Of a stretch of DNA of 64,000 nt, positions 1-11,699 are shown piece after piece. Location of the stretch: positions 72,868,686 to 72,932,685 of the forward strand of contig OX457030.1 of NCBI GenBank assembly GCA_949752745.1, read 5' to 3'. Under the pieces are notes generated by a model. It had not been told where the DNA came from. It saw only the letters and a program-made list of their open reading frames with translations, and did not search any database. Origin of the DNA: Protula sp. h YS-2021 (taxonomy: Eukaryota > Annelida > Polychaeta > Sabellida > Serpulidae). Both the position numbers and the translations under genes were made by a program. Within the stretch, counting starts at the first letter, position 1; the number at the start of each line of letters is the position of its first letter.

Positions 1-1160
1 ACTTACGCATGAACATTGTGCCATGCGTGCCAATGACCTTTTTACACGACCTCTAAACGCAACGTGCTCAGTTAAAACAAATACCCCCTTTTAAATGATT
101 CGTGGATTTCAGTTCGGAAAGAAACATGCTTTTGTGGAAAACGCGAGCTAACGAAATTCGAGGTATTTTACCAGGCTTGCCCTTAGTAAAATGCGAAACA
201 GTTTCCCAGCAATAAGTAAAGCAGAAGTTTCTCGTGTTCTTCTTTATAGTGAATGTGACGGATGCATTTACCTTTGTCGTCTCCATTCGAAACATTTTTC
301 TTTTTTATATTTTGTTGACTGTTTGTTAACCTTTTTGTCTGCACTCTAGCACAGTTCTTTTTAGAATTGCGATATCCTGAGCTCAGAAACTGAGCTTCCA
401 TAATGTGATACTCGTTTACTCTTTTTATACTGTGGAGTTGCTTGGATTAGGTAAACCCGAACAAATCCGCAGTATAAAATATCTAAAAAGGTTAACCAGC
501 AAAGTCGTAGTATGACCCTCACAAAATCTGCGTAACATAACGGAGTAAAGTCAAGTGCTCATACCCAGCGCATAAGCTATTTCCTATCATAATTCCGCAC
601 AATATAATTCATCCCATTCAGTAAACAGTAAATATTACACTAGAACATTATTCATTTTCGACTCGAGCAGACGTTTTGCTCAGATTTACCTTGTGAGATT
701 TCCACTTACATGAAAGGTCTTACAAATGAAATCCTTATCTCTAAGAATTGGCTGCACACTCAGATATCTACGTGGATGATGCCATAGTCTGGTCAAGCAA
801 TGAAGAACATTACATAATGGTCAACACAGTATATAAAATTCCGTGAGAAACAGAACTAAATTAAGATGTGTATAGAGTAGCATTACAATGTTTTTCGTTG
901 ATCAGTTTTTTCAAGACGCTATGAATTTAGACCAAACAAAGGGATAGCCGTAAATGACATACTAAAATAACCAAACATATCGCAATAATCTTGCAAAACG
1001 GATGCCTAACTTTTAATGAAAAGTTAACCTGGTGAGTGGGAATTTCAAGGTCTGAGTGACAATTTTGTGTTTTGAATGACAAATTCAACTTGTTCCTGAT
1101 AGGGGCGAATTCGTAGACGGGCATGTGTTCACGAACCGTAGGCATATGACGTGATTTCTG
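1..1160. other. left flank, no gene recognised
   Basis: AT-rich DNA with only short open frames that lack recognisable motifs, splice structure or homology to anything else in the window. I see nothing here to annotate as a gene. Confidence 0.5.
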
Positions 1161-1164
1161 GACC

Positions 1165-1560
1165 CTTCAACCCCTGTCCTGGCAATAATTTGAGATCATG
1201 GGATAGTTTTACGCTTCAGAGAATTCGGATTATTTTCTATTCTCAGAACCCCCACCCCCACCTGGTGAACGACTAGTCTGAGCGTGACCGCCCTGGGCGA
1301 TAATAGCGATTTTTGTATATTTACACGTATCAGAAATTCTGAACACTTTTGGTTGTTTACCATCGGACCCCTACCCTCTCTGGCGATAATATGGATATTT
1401 TTGCATATCTACCCGTTTCACACAATTCTGAGCAACTTTAATTTTTTTACCCTCGGACCTCCCCACCCCCTTCACCAGGGATGATGGGGATTTTTGCACA
1501 TTTACATATTTCAGACCATTCTGAACATTTTTGGTTTTTGACCCCCAGACATTACAGCGC
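1165..1560 (+). repeat. left terminal inverted repeat of element A
   Basis: Three degenerate ~90-bp units, each with a C-rich tract, a GATTTTTGCA-like core and a TTTCAGA..ATTCTGA.CA block. The outer part (about 1165-1290, including ATAGTTTTACG and CCTGGTGAA.G.CTAG then CTGAGCGTGACC) recurs as its reverse complement at about 12020-12150. The same unit forms the left end of element D at 51.0-51.5 kb. Confidence 0.8.
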
Positions 1561-1672
1561 ATAACTTTAAAACTACTGGGTCGAATTACACCATTCTTTC
1601 AAAAAAGTGTTCAGCAAAACTTTATCATTCTAACAAATTGATAATTAATTCAAGAGGAGTGATACCTTAACC

Positions 1673-2085
1673 ATGCAAGTTGTAGATGAACATTTTTATC
1701 GATTCATTAGAATCAAACGAAATAGTAAATGGATTGGATTATCTGGTTTCCCCTGGAAGAAAGTGAACAACAAATCGCAGAAGCTGCGCAACATTGGCTT
1801 TAAACTGTAACAAAATCGAAATTAACAAAATCAAAGCGCATGAAAGTGATTAGGTGCGCTACGATATGCTTATGTCAACTATGTACACGTCTCTCACTTT
1901 GAATGGAAAGACTATACCTGCTACATCGACGTCAATGAAGATGAATGGACAACGCTGCTGGTGGCAATGCCACAAATAAATACTGTGCTATTTGATGAGT
2001 TGGCATCAGCAATATCCAGTCTTTTGATTGATGAGAATAGTGACACCATAAAAAGGTTTCTTAGAAAAGGTATAGAATCATAAAT
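1673..2085 (+). pseudogene. PC4-like/zinc protein relic (element A)
   Basis: Broken homologue of the intact gene at 53268-53933. Recognisable blocks are LRNIGFKL, a strand pair ending in DYTCYIDVN and the helix EDEWTTLLVAMPQIN. Stops follow FKL and occur again in the next ~40 bases, so no long frame survives. The zinc-binding C-terminus seen in element D is not recognisable. It is the first gene after the left terminal repeat of A, whereas in D it lies behind the CARD-like and one DFD gene. Confidence 0.7.
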
Positions 2086-2164
2086 TCTGCAGAGACCAAA
2101 CAGTAAAGACGTGTTTTTGTATTGTGAACATGAATGTTATTTTCAAAACGGATTTATATATACT

Positions 2165-2406
2165 TTATGATTGGTGAATTGACTCGCTCTGGACATGAGA
2201 AGGAACAGTTTTGGCACTTAGAGGCACTGCAACTTTAACAAATTGAATTACACAACAGGTTTATTGAACAGTATTATGATACTGGAATAGAAGACGCAGA
2301 GAGCTTTGATTTTGATTCTGCATTTCACTTTGTTATTACTGATATAGGGGTGTACGTTCGCTTGGTGGTTTGTTTAACAGATTGTTTTGCAGAAGCAGAA
2401 AAGTAA
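2165..2406 (+). pseudogene. DFD-family protein relic (element A, copy 1)
   Basis: Matches the intact genes at 53961-54314 and 49795-50082 through a shared pattern: an acidic stretch followed by FDFDSAFHF and a C-terminal helix with a conserved Cys and Glu run. The 5' half is frameshifted and the start codon is uncertain. It ends directly before the next relic at 2409. Function unknown. Confidence 0.6.
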
Positions 2407-2408
2407 AA

Positions 2409-2815
2409 ATGTCAACATCTCGACTCCTTCACAGATGCACAGAGACATTGGATTATGTCTTCATAGCGAACTGTATTGACTTCTTTATTTTGAATCTGAC
2501 TGGGTACTGAAATAAAGAATATACACAAACACTGGGAAGCTGTTGGAAAGACAATTCCAAGAAATATCGAATATCGAATGTTTTATCAAATATTTTCTGA
2601 GTGAATGTGAAGAACTGAATTTATCAGGGAATACCTATGACATTGATTCAGGATTTATCAACGTATTTGATTTGGGCAGCTGATCTCATGCTAGTTGTGG
2701 CTGCTTGAATTATTTTACATTATGACGATAATGCTTCACTGTGAACGGATATCAGAGCTTGTCACGTTCAATAATGGACAAGTTGAAGTTGAAGAATATT
2801 AAAGTTGATAGGTAT
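2409..2815 (+). pseudogene. DFD-family protein relic (element A, copy 2)
   Basis: Begins ATGTCAACATCT, followed by LLHRCTE-like residues that align with the gene at 52753/52789-53187. The NIHKHWEAVGKTIPRNI block, the CEELNLS..TYDIDSGFIN block and the terminal SELVTFN.GQVEVE block are all visible but split by at least two frameshifts. The order here (PC4-like, DFD1, DFD2, integrase) differs from element D, so these accessory genes have been shuffled between copies. Confidence 0.65.
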
Positions 2816-2946
2816 GAATTGTAGTGTACAGCATAATGTTTTAACTGGTTTTTCGCTGAATTGTCAAAAATATTAGTTAAGTTATTCGTAGTTACATGTC
2901 AATAAAAGTTTTGTTATGTGAATCATAGGTTTCACTTTGAGTAAAT

Positions 2947-3981
2947 ATGGTAACATGGAAAGACTACTTAACCAATGCTTACTTTAAACCTGGAATCCCT
3001 GGAGTATTTGCAGGACGTAATATGTTATGCAAACTACTGAAACAAAATAAACAACCTGTAACATATTCCAAAGGGAAAAAATTGTTACAGACCAAGGTGG
3101 CTTTAGTTTACTTCAACCATTGAAATATAGATTTAAACGACAACGTATTATTACCCTGGCATTGATGATATGTGGGATGTGGACTTGGAAGATGTGACTA
3201 ACATTGCAGAACATAATGATGGCAATCATTTTCTACTCATTGTCATTGATGTCTTTTCCCAACACTTGTGGGTGCAACCTATTCCAAACAAAAGTCATAC
3301 GAATGTCATTCAAGGATTCCAAAAGATTTTTCAAGAAACAACAAGAAGAACTAAAACACTGAGTTCAGATAATGGAACAGAATTTAAGAATAGATGGGTA
3401 AAGCAATTTCTAATGAAAGAAGGCATTCATGCATATACTACCAAGAATGAGACGAAAGCCAGCTTTACTGAGAGATTCATACATACTTCCAAAGGAATGA
3501 AATATCGCTATTTGCTACATCGACAAACGATATTTTCCAAGACATAGTTCCCAATTACAATCATAGACCTCATGGATCCTTTCCAAATTGATTATTATCT
3601 GGTAGATATTACCAAGAACATTCAAAGTGTGGAAACAAATGTATATTGATAAATTGAAGTTGAAATCAAAGAAAAAGCCAAAACTTTACAAGTTTTACAG
3701 TGGTCAACATGTTTGCATTTTACACATGAAAAATGTATTTCAAAGGGAATATATATAAAATGGAAACAATAAGTTTTCATTGTCACATTTCGTTGTGAGA
3801 AGCAAGGAGTACATTTGCTTTATGTTAAAGACTCCTCAGACGAAGATATTGATGGTCATTACTATGAAGAAGAATTAGAAGCTGTTACAAAGACAGTCAA
3901 TCCGTATACAAAATTCAAAAAGTTTTGAAGACACGAAATATTTAATAGTTGGGTTAAGGTTTCTGATATTCAAGCACCATG
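2947..3981 (+). pseudogene. Polinton integrase relic (element A)
   Basis: Decayed retroviral-type (rve) integrase. The longest surviving frame, 3170-3547, covers the catalytic core: WDVDLED (first Asp), SSDNGTEF (second Asp) and KASFTERFI (Glu). The N-terminal TWKDYLTNAYFKPG block lies at 2950-2995. The SH3-like and chromodomain parts at about 3690-3980 are frameshifted and the chromodomain has lost its central part. All three acidic residues survive, yet the gene cannot give one product. Confidence 0.85.
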
Positions 3982-4575
3982 AAGCATCTGTTTACATGTC
4001 TGGTTTCTGAGCCAGCAGTTAGTGGAGAAACGTCTGTTGTGAAATCACTCATTGAGCAAAAAGTCATTCGACTATTTCCAAATAATATTATATGGCTCCA
4101 TGCGGTGGATAAACCTTTGTGTAAAGGCATGAAACGAGTGACATTTTATCAAAATATTCCAGAGGATATTGAAAAACGCTTCAATCCAAAACAGAAAAAC
4201 TTACTCATTATTGATGATTTCATGAACAAATGTCATAGTGATGAACGTTTGACCAGATTGTTTAGCGTTGCAATAGTCATAAAAATCTAAATATTATTTT
4301 CTTCATGTGCAATCTATTTTACCATGCAAAGGAAATGCGCAATATTAGTTTAAATACACATTACATTATTCTCTTTAAAAATCCAAGAGACAGTCAACAG
4401 ATTAGTACATTGGCTCGGCAAATGTATCTAGGGAAATCTCATTTTTATGCTAAGGCAGATCAAGATGCTACAAGCAAACATCATGGTTATCTATTTATTG
4501 ACTTGAAACTAAAGACAGAAGATAAGTTGCGTATTTGCTCAGGGAGTCTACCAATTACAACAGCTTCGTATTGAA
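3979..4575 (+). pseudogene. Polinton packaging ATPase relic (element A)
   Basis: Two open pieces in different frames (3979-4290 and 4305-4574) together match the 219-aa ATPase of element D. The Walker A loop is altered: the paralogue's GPTGSGKT corresponds here to EPAVSGET, losing the Gly and the catalytic Lys. Walker B (NLLIIDDFM) is intact. Substitution of the phosphate-binding Lys plus the frameshift shows the gene is dead. Confidence 0.85.
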
Positions 4576-4820
4576 CGTCTAAATATCTAGACGAATTCGA
4601 GAGAATCAAACATTCCTTCATTTATTAGCACGTAGTAGTGGCAAATGACTTAAATCTTTATTGAAGCAAGCCACAAAAGATGAACAACAAACCATTCGAT
4701 AATTGGCTGATAAGAAAATTTCTCTCAAACGTAAAAAGAAGTTGGTTAATAAAAAGGTGGAGTTATTTGAACAATTGCAGGAATTCAACGTCCATTATTA
4801 GCTCAATTGTTATTAAAATG
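4576..4820 (+). pseudogene. small basic Polinton protein relic (element A)
   Basis: Degenerate copy of the 108-aa protein at 57307-57633. The LHLLARSSGK..KSLLKQAT block and the C-terminal KISLKRKKKLVNKK block followed by LLAQLLLK are recognisable, but frameshifts and loss of the middle third prevent translation. Confidence 0.65.
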
Positions 4821-4870
4821 AAACTTGCATTGAAAATGGTCCTTATTCCTGAATCAGGATATAGATAACT
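4818..4870 (+). pseudogene. 5' stub of the 190-aa Polinton protein (element A)
   Basis: Only the first ~17 codons remain (MKLALKMVLIPE..YR), overlapping the end of the small basic gene exactly as in element D. The next ~30 bases lead into major-capsid C-terminal sequence, marking an internal deletion that would span about 2.9 kb in element D coordinates. Confidence 0.65.
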
Positions 4871-4904
4871 ATTATCAAGTCAGCCTTCAAATGAAGATAT
4901 TAGA

Positions 4905-5198
4905 ACCAGTCGAATATTGTTTAAGGAAAATATCTTAATGCTTTTGAAACCCTTTATAAATCTGTTTATAAACTGAATGGTGAGAAAAGCTCTATCGGGA
5001 AGATTGGCCTAGAGGTTATGCTTTATTTTTTCGACTTAACACCTGATTATGATGGTGATGACCTTATCAAGCATGGAATCCTGTGGCTAGAGATGAATTT
5101 TGCCAATACTTTATAAAATACAGTCAATGTCATAGTCTATGCTGAATTAGTGTTGAAATAAGTGCAAATCGTAGTATTCAGTTTGATTATCAATCATG
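4905..5198 (+). pseudogene. major capsid protein C-terminal relic (element A)
   Basis: Matches the last ~95 residues of the element D capsid: KYLNAFETLYKS, the LNGEKSSI.REDWPRGYALF-like block, the DLTPDYDGD block and SANRSIQFDYQS before the stop. Two or more frameshifts are present. The rest of the gene, including the first jelly roll, is deleted. Confidence 0.8.
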
Positions 5199-5515
5199 AA
5201 TACGAAGCAGACAGGTGGCATATTGACGCATGATGTCATGATAAAAGAATTATTCCAAGGAGCATATGTCACCAACACAGACAATCATGATGAACCTGGT
5301 GAACATTGGGTTGCCGTATACTTTGACAAAGTTGTTGAATATTTTGACTCTGATGGGCTTGCACCTATAAAAAATCGTTTAGAAAAGTTTTGAAATAATG
5401 AGTATGTATATAATTCCACACCATTACAAACACTCATTTCCAATATTTGTGGTTTTATTGTGTATTATGTATTACGTAGAGCTCGAGAACATAGTATGTT
5501 TGACATTGTAGATAT
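5196..5515 (+). pseudogene. adenain-like protease relic (element A)
   Basis: Open from 5196 to 5393 and then frameshifted. The catalytic His (GEHWVAVY) and Asp (EYFDSDG) are in the open part. The Cys block (SNICGFIVYYVL-like) follows out of frame at 5430-5480. A run of about 18 codons present in element D after QTGGILTHDVMIKELFQG is missing. Similarity to the Polinton protease stops near 5515, where unrelated sequence begins. Confidence 0.8.
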
Positions 5516-7044
5516 ACAAAAAGACGAACGGAAAAGACACGGAAGAGAACAACAGACTTGATGAAAGTGCTTTGACTCGTTTATTCAGAATGTAATTAAC
5601 GTGTAAAGCTGGAAAAAAATTAAAAAAAACACCAACATAAATGCATGATAAATGATTTTAAACATAACATGACATGGCATGAGGTATGGGGTGGATTGTG
5701 TGCCATAAAAAGCAGAAAAGCAAACAAAATTTAACAACCAATTGCCATCAACACACACGGCAATCACATAAAATCTACAGCATTAATACGAATGACAGTA
5801 TTTCATTTAAGGCTGCAAATTGCCCTAAAACACACGCTGTGCTTCAGGTATCTTTCAGAAAAATAATCCCAATTATTTGCTCAGCGACTGAAACATATCT
5901 ATTCCAGAAATCACTCTTAAACTCTTTAAGATGTGATATTTGATTTTTGCAGTTTACTCAATATACGGCACTTCAATATCGAGATTCATAACATTGCTAA
6001 ACTGCAAATAAATACATAAATGCCGTAAAAAATTGTTCCAAATCACGTACCGCGCCATAAGTAACAAGCAGAAATAAACCTCTCTCAAATTCTGGCCTCA
6101 GAAAGGATCACAAAATCATACCGTAGCAACAAAATTATGCATTAAACTTTTTAGCGTATACTATAGCTTGCACGAATCAAATGTTAACTTAACACACTTC
6201 CCATCATAGTACCCTTCACACATATTCCGGTCTTACTGACCAGGAAAGCATCGTAGGTGACTTATCTGAAGTCGCAGCTGACCATGTACAGCATCGTAGG
6301 GGACCTGGACATTGAGTACATGGAGTGAAAAGACTGTTCAAGCATTCGAAACACACAAAATTACTATAACTTACCCGAGACATGCCGTTAAAGTTTAAAT
6401 ATTACCTGGCTCCAAGTACAACTTCGTATGGCAACACATCATATTCATATAAAATTACTAATCTCGTGCGGCTTATAAAATTTAAACACTGGTCATGTGA
6501 CATTTACTTACACATGACAAAAATATCTTTACACATAACTTCGTAAAGAAAAATTTAAAATTGGTACGCGTATTTTAACAAGTACACGAAAAACGTACCT
6601 TAAATACTCAAATATCGGCCACTAAGTTCGCATCTTCTAGCTGTTCATGTAGAGTTGAGTGCCCGTGGTCTTCAAAAAAGCCACATTTATACACAGTCCC
6701 GTGTATGTCTTCACAAAAACAACAAAAAGGGCCGTTTAACAATAAAACTCGACCTTATATAGTACCAGTGATCAAGCACACTTCTGGTAGCAGGCACGCA
6801 GTGAATACACTGCCTGCAGGAAAAACAAACCAACTAATGGCTATACGCATTATATATAGACAAAGTAACCAGGTTCATAACACTCCATTTTTTCCTTCAA
6901 ATGGAAGGGTTGCTGACGCGGTGTTAATTCACTCGTAAAGTCTTTTCTTCATTCAAATAGAAGGGTCCCTAGCGAGGTGTTAACTCATCCATAAACCACA
7001 TCACTTTGATGCTATATAACATAGATATCATATTAGTGAAAGAA
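5516..7044. other. non-Polinton DNA inside element A
   Basis: Between the protease relic and the polymerase side the sequence no longer resembles any Polinton gene in the window. In element D these two sides are separated by only ~300 bp plus PC4-like genes. This may be inserted host repeat or decayed element DNA; I see no gene or clear insertion boundary. Confidence 0.4.
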
Positions 7045-7315
7045 AATAATATATATCATATATATCATACATATCATATACAGCATATCTATCATCTATA
7101 TCATATATATCATAAAAATCATATATATCATATATATCATATATATCATACATGTCATATATATTATATACAGCATATCTATCATCTATATCATATATAT
7201 CATAAAAATCAAATATATCATATATATCATATATATCATATATATCATATATATCATATATATCATGTATATCATGTATATCATGTATATCATGTATATC
7301 ATATATATCATATTA
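7045..7315. repeat. (ATATATCAT)n-type low-complexity array
   Basis: About 270 bp of near-perfect 9-bp units with CATGTATAT variants and two interspersed ATACAGCATATCTATCATCT segments. Because 9 is a multiple of 3 the array stays open in one frame (Tyr-His-Ile repeats), but this is a repeat artefact. Confidence 0.9.
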
Positions 7316-7380
7316 GTGAAAGAAAAGTAGTTTTTCATCTTTGTAATCATATACATTTATATATTTAATGAAATGGCTTT

Positions 7381-7800
7381 TTAAAAGTTTAATTTTATTT
7401 CATTTCATTTCATGTAATGTAGTTAAGTAAGTCATCTACACTCATCTTCTTCTTCATAGACTTTGCAGTAGTAAAGCAGTAGCTTTACGCTTAGATTCTC
7501 GATTGACTTTAGGCTCTGTCTTAAACTTCATTTTTTGCTTATTACCATGGTAACTGTAGGCAAACACTCATATCTTTTCAGCTTTCTAAACTATGGTCGC
7601 CTTTGAAGCTGTTGTAGTGGTAGTGACTTCAGCTCAGGCTTTGTCATGTCCATTGTCTTAGACTTTGCTGTAGGTATTGTCTCAGACTTTTCTGTATGTT
7701 TTTCTGTAGGTATTGTCTCAGGTCTTGCTATAGACTTTTCTTGCTATAGACAATGTTGTAGATGTCAGTTGTTGTTCACTCACTGCAGACATGTTCACAC
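7381..7800 (-). other. degenerate region in the PC4-gene position of element A
   Basis: Lies just downstream of the polymerase relic, where element D has its PC4-like genes. A minus-strand ATG near 7790 opens only briefly. The stretch contains a ~24-bp tandem motif (TTGTCTCAGACTTTGCTGTA variants, about 7650-7760). Lys-rich frames near 7450-7550 might be a decayed gene, but I cannot align it with any element D protein. Confidence 0.3.
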
Positions 7801-7823
7801 TTCAACAGTTTGATACAGAATGG

Positions 7824-10800
7824 TTATTGTGTCTGAGGGTGGGCGTCTTTTAACTCATGCTCAGTTGCGTAATGCACACAGGATAGTGTGGTGTAATCAT
7901 CATCCAATGCATAGTGCTTATCATCATATGGTGATAAACCCGTCTTCACAATCTTCTCTGAACAAATTTGATGTTTATGAATTCGAATGATGTTTCCTTC
8001 AACATATGATGGCTCTTCCCTAAATAAACTATTCTTGTATTGAGTATGGGTCATTTGCCTGACAGGTACATCTAATGCCCTTAGCAGTATGTTTCTCATG
8101 TCCACCATCTTTGGTCGAAGCCCTACCAACTCCTCAGTGGGCACTCCAGGAGTTTCATCTTTTATTTTACCCAGCCCTTTCTTGTTCACAGTGGAATGTT
8201 GGAAATAATCCTTTGAATAATCATTTGTATTATAAAGATGACTATCCTGTTGCATCTTTGTAAATGTCTCTGGCCGTAATGCAAATTGCCTGTGTCACTG
8301 AACAACAGTTTTGCCTCTTGATACTTCTTCTTTATCTAATTGTAGTGGTAATCATACATGAGGGTTTTGGTGAGATTTAGAATTGAAGGGGTCCATGCAT
8401 AAACTTGATAACTCCACTTATCAGGAAAATGCACTATTACCACCACGGTATTTCTTGGCCTCTGTTCTATCACATATGTAAGTCTTACATCTCAAAACCG
8501 ATTAGAAGTGGGCATTTTTGAGAAAAATGCGATGGAAAAAACCTATGTTTGTTACTAAAACTTCAAACTTTAAAGTCGTTTTTCTCTACTGCTGATAACT
8601 GCAGTTATCAAGTTTATGCATGGACCTCTTCAATTGTAAACCCAATCTGAATGAGCTTGTTCAAGAACACAGATCCGATTTTAGGCAGTGTGCTGCTGTC
8701 AAGTCCTCATGTGGAATTTGCGAAATGTAGACTTGACCACCACCTTTTTAAAACGTTTCTCATTGTGAATCATTTTCATATTTTCCATGGTTTTGCCGAA
8801 TATGGCATTATTTATCAATTTGTAAAAGTTTTTTTCAAACGGGATTTTTGCCACTGTTCTCTTCTCTGTGTTGATATCTGTGTTTAGCTTTCCACTTTCT
8901 CTTCTCTGTGTTAACATCTATGTTTTAGTTAATCATTTACTCTGATGGAACATAACGGCTCGATGCACCTTTGTCAATGTCAATCCAAGAGATACATAAT
9001 GCTGTAAATTTCGATAATGTACCACATACTTTTCTTTGTCAATGAGATTGGGAATCAACTTTTCCGTAGGTTTACATTTCAATCCCAACTCTATTCTCAG
9101 GTTCCGACTGTGTTCGGAAAACTCACTGATTCAAACAATTTTCTTCCCAAGAGCCATTAGATAGCCTTTGGATAGATCTACCTCTAAAATATGTCCTGTC
9201 TCAGCATCTTCACTCACTTTCATATAGTCTAGAGATTCTGGATCTTTCATCCATGCAAATCCACATTCTGGCAAACTCTGTGACATACTCCAGCCTTGGA
9301 GATTGTTGGCATCAAAGTAAATGATGTAGTTTGTTGCCTGGAGCACATCACAGTCTGGAATATAGGGGTTTAGGCTTTTGCATACTTGTTTGTAATTACT
9401 GAAAAAATACCTCCTCGTAGAGCTTGCGCTACCATTTGATACATGTCAATATCATCTATCAATTCCAATTGAACCTTAGTATGTTTCACAATAGTGTCCA
9501 ATGTTAAAGCTGGTGTTGTATACTAATGAGCAGGATCCAATTCATAGGTGCTAAGACCCATATTTCTAAAATTTTCAAATACATCTGCCAACAGCAAGAC
9601 ATCTGTTAGGCAAGGATCATGATGCTCTCCAAAGCTGTTGCCGTGGAATACATTCCAGACCCGTTATGCATGAGCATAATCCTCATCACTAATTCCTTCT
9701 TCAGACAATTGACTGTAAAAGTCTTGTATTTTGAATGACTGACAGTCTCAAGTTTGAATTTTCCTAGACGCTCCATAAGAAGATGACTGTCATATCCTCG
9801 TTCTGGAATATGATAGGGATGATGACTGAATCCCACTTTCCTTGCTGAATATTTCTTAGGCGAAACTGTAGGTTGCATTCACTATGAGCTGCTCCACGGT
9901 ATTTTTCACTGTTGTGATCATGATTTCGCACACGATCCACTCCCATCAACTCATGACAAACTTAACAGTGAGTAGCTTGAGCAAACTATTTCTTATTCTC
10001 AGCAGTCATTTACATGGGTTTTGGATTGCTCAATAGATTGACAATATTATCACGTTCATCGAAAATTTTTCTTAGAAATGCATGAACAGCATTGTCTCCA
10101 CGCCAAGGCACAGGATCACGCTTCTAATATTCGCTGACGACAACATAGGCAAAACTATTAGCCTTATGATGTTGGTAACGATCACCCTCCTATTTCTCTG
10201 TACAGCATTCAAAGTCAGCATAAATGACAAAGGATGCCTTTTGTTGTTTTGCAATCGAATCGAATAATTGTGTCCTCTGGAATGATAATCGCTGTGCTCC
10301 ATGCTTCCCACAACTTCACGATGTTTGTCCAAAAGGTCTTGCCGCATAAATCCATGCAGACAATTGAAGCAGTAAATCGTTTTACCATTGTGTTTTGTAC
10401 GATACTTCATGAGTCGACAAAAGTTCTTAATAAGATAATAATGTCTCTTCTCATTGTCACTGACAAGCAATAAGTTGATTTCAGTGCAACTCTCATGTTG
10501 ATTCATGCGATTTATATGATGGGCACCACAACTTGATTTCCGCAACCAAAAACATTGATGGAAATGTTGTTCATCTTCTCAGATTTAGGAATTTGATGAA
10601 TTGGTTTTGGAAATGTTATATCTTCTACATTTCACTCATGTTCAAACGGATGATACTTACATGGTCATTCATCCGATGTAGATGAGCTAATATAGACCAT
10701 AGGAAGCACTCATTTTCTGTGTTCTTGAGGTTGATAACACCTTTAATATTCTTTATCTTTGTTGGCAACTCAATGTAGCTGGATGCTTGCAAGGGTTCTA

Positions 10801-11210
10801 AAGTAGTTGTATGAACTTCAGTCTGAAGAATCTTATCTAACACCCATCCAGATCCTTGACGTTCATGCTCATCAAACTTGTTGAATAAATCCTTGAATGC
10901 ATTAAGCAAATCGTTATCAATATCTCTTTCAGTCAATGCTCTAAAAGTCTGAGTGCTCAGATGAGTGTTATCCATACATTCTTCCACAATCCCGTTCATT
11001 CTTTATTATTTTCTAGATTCGAGCCAAAACGACAATGTACCATTTCATTCAATTGTCTAATCTATATATCAAATGTCTTGTGATGCGATTTTCTTGCTGT
11101 CAGCTAATCCTTTTACACGTGTGTTTTGCATCATGCAAGTATCATCACATGTATGAGCTGAGTATTGTTCGGCATTGTAGAAGACATCGAAGTAAACGCG
11201 ACAAGTAATA
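7824..11210 (-). pseudogene. protein-primed-type DNA polymerase B relic (element A)
   Basis: The C-terminal piece 7824-8255 matches the end of the element D polymerase (NKKGLGKIKDETPG, LRPKM). Upstream pieces hold the motif B region ([14 protein letters not shown], 8699-8917), the motif A region (YFDANNLQGWSM, 9131-9346), an exonuclease block (KYKTFTVNCLKKEL, 9606-9878) and an HNH-like RVRNHDHN...YRGAAHSECN block (9764-9949). Further pieces hold a C2H2-type finger YCFNCLHGFMRQ...KH (10072-10545) and an N-terminal block (10625-10999). Many frameshifts and a nested MITE at 8381-8635 make it non-functional. Full length would exceed 1,000 codons, typical of Polinton polymerases. Confidence 0.85.
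8381..8635. mobile_element. MITE nested in the element A polymerase
   Basis: A 247-bp non-coding insertion (8385-8631) with ~29-bp terminal inverted repeats starting GAAGGGGTCCATGCATAAAC on the left and mirrored on the right with one mismatch. It is flanked by AATT on both sides (8381-8384 and 8632-8635), a candidate 4-bp target duplication. Polymerase coding sequence resumes either side at the same codon relative to element D (after QIGFTI, before LNLTK), confirming the insertion. Family not identified. Confidence 0.8.
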
Positions 11211-11401
11211 AGTCCTCTTTATGAAAGGTAATCAGTTTTCACATAAATGTTTCTCAAATTCATCTAAGTTTGGTAGTAATGCATGACATCATCCACATTT
11301 CACTTATTCATTTGGGATATTCATGTTATCACTTCACTGTCTTGATGGTAAGTCATGGAAAATTGCAGGAGTTTTGATAAATAAAGTGATTAATGACATC
11401 A

Positions 11402-11593
11402 TCAGTAAAGAAGGAGTTGACATATTTCGCTTTCTTCTTCTATAAAACAATCCGTCAAATAATCCACCACTCGAGAGTGCAAACATTCATCAGTACAAAT
11501 AAAGTAAAATGCTGAATCAAAATCAAAGTCCTCTGCCTCTTCTTTTCCTGTTTCATAACACTTTTCAATAAAATTGTTGAAAATAACATCCAT
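11402..11593 (-). pseudogene. DFD-family protein fragment (element A, copy 3)
   Basis: A 63-codon open frame with the family signature (IEKCYE.GKEEAEDFDFDSAFYF then VVDYLTDCFIEEE). The N-terminal third present in intact members (FK..Y.D.M..KL) is missing, and sequence upstream turns into the right terminal repeat. It sits between the polymerase and the right end, so element A has DFD genes at both ends. Confidence 0.65.
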
Positions 11594-11699
11594 ATTTTAC
11601 TTAGAAAGATTAAGTGTTGCTGAATTTTTTGATAAAAAATAGTTCAAATCGGTTAAGCAGTTTTTAAATTATGCGCTGTTGAAGTTGCCATGCCTTATA

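Noticed and set aside
5585..5943. Short frames on both strands in the gap of element A
   Set aside because: No resemblance to Polinton genes of the other copies and no motif.
7045..7315. CRISPR-like array
   Set aside because: Units are contiguous 9-mers without unique spacers, in an animal genome.
7006..7368. 120-codon Tyr-His-Ile frame
   Set aside because: It follows the 9-bp (ATATATCAT)n array exactly; a simple repeat with a period divisible by three stays open by chance.
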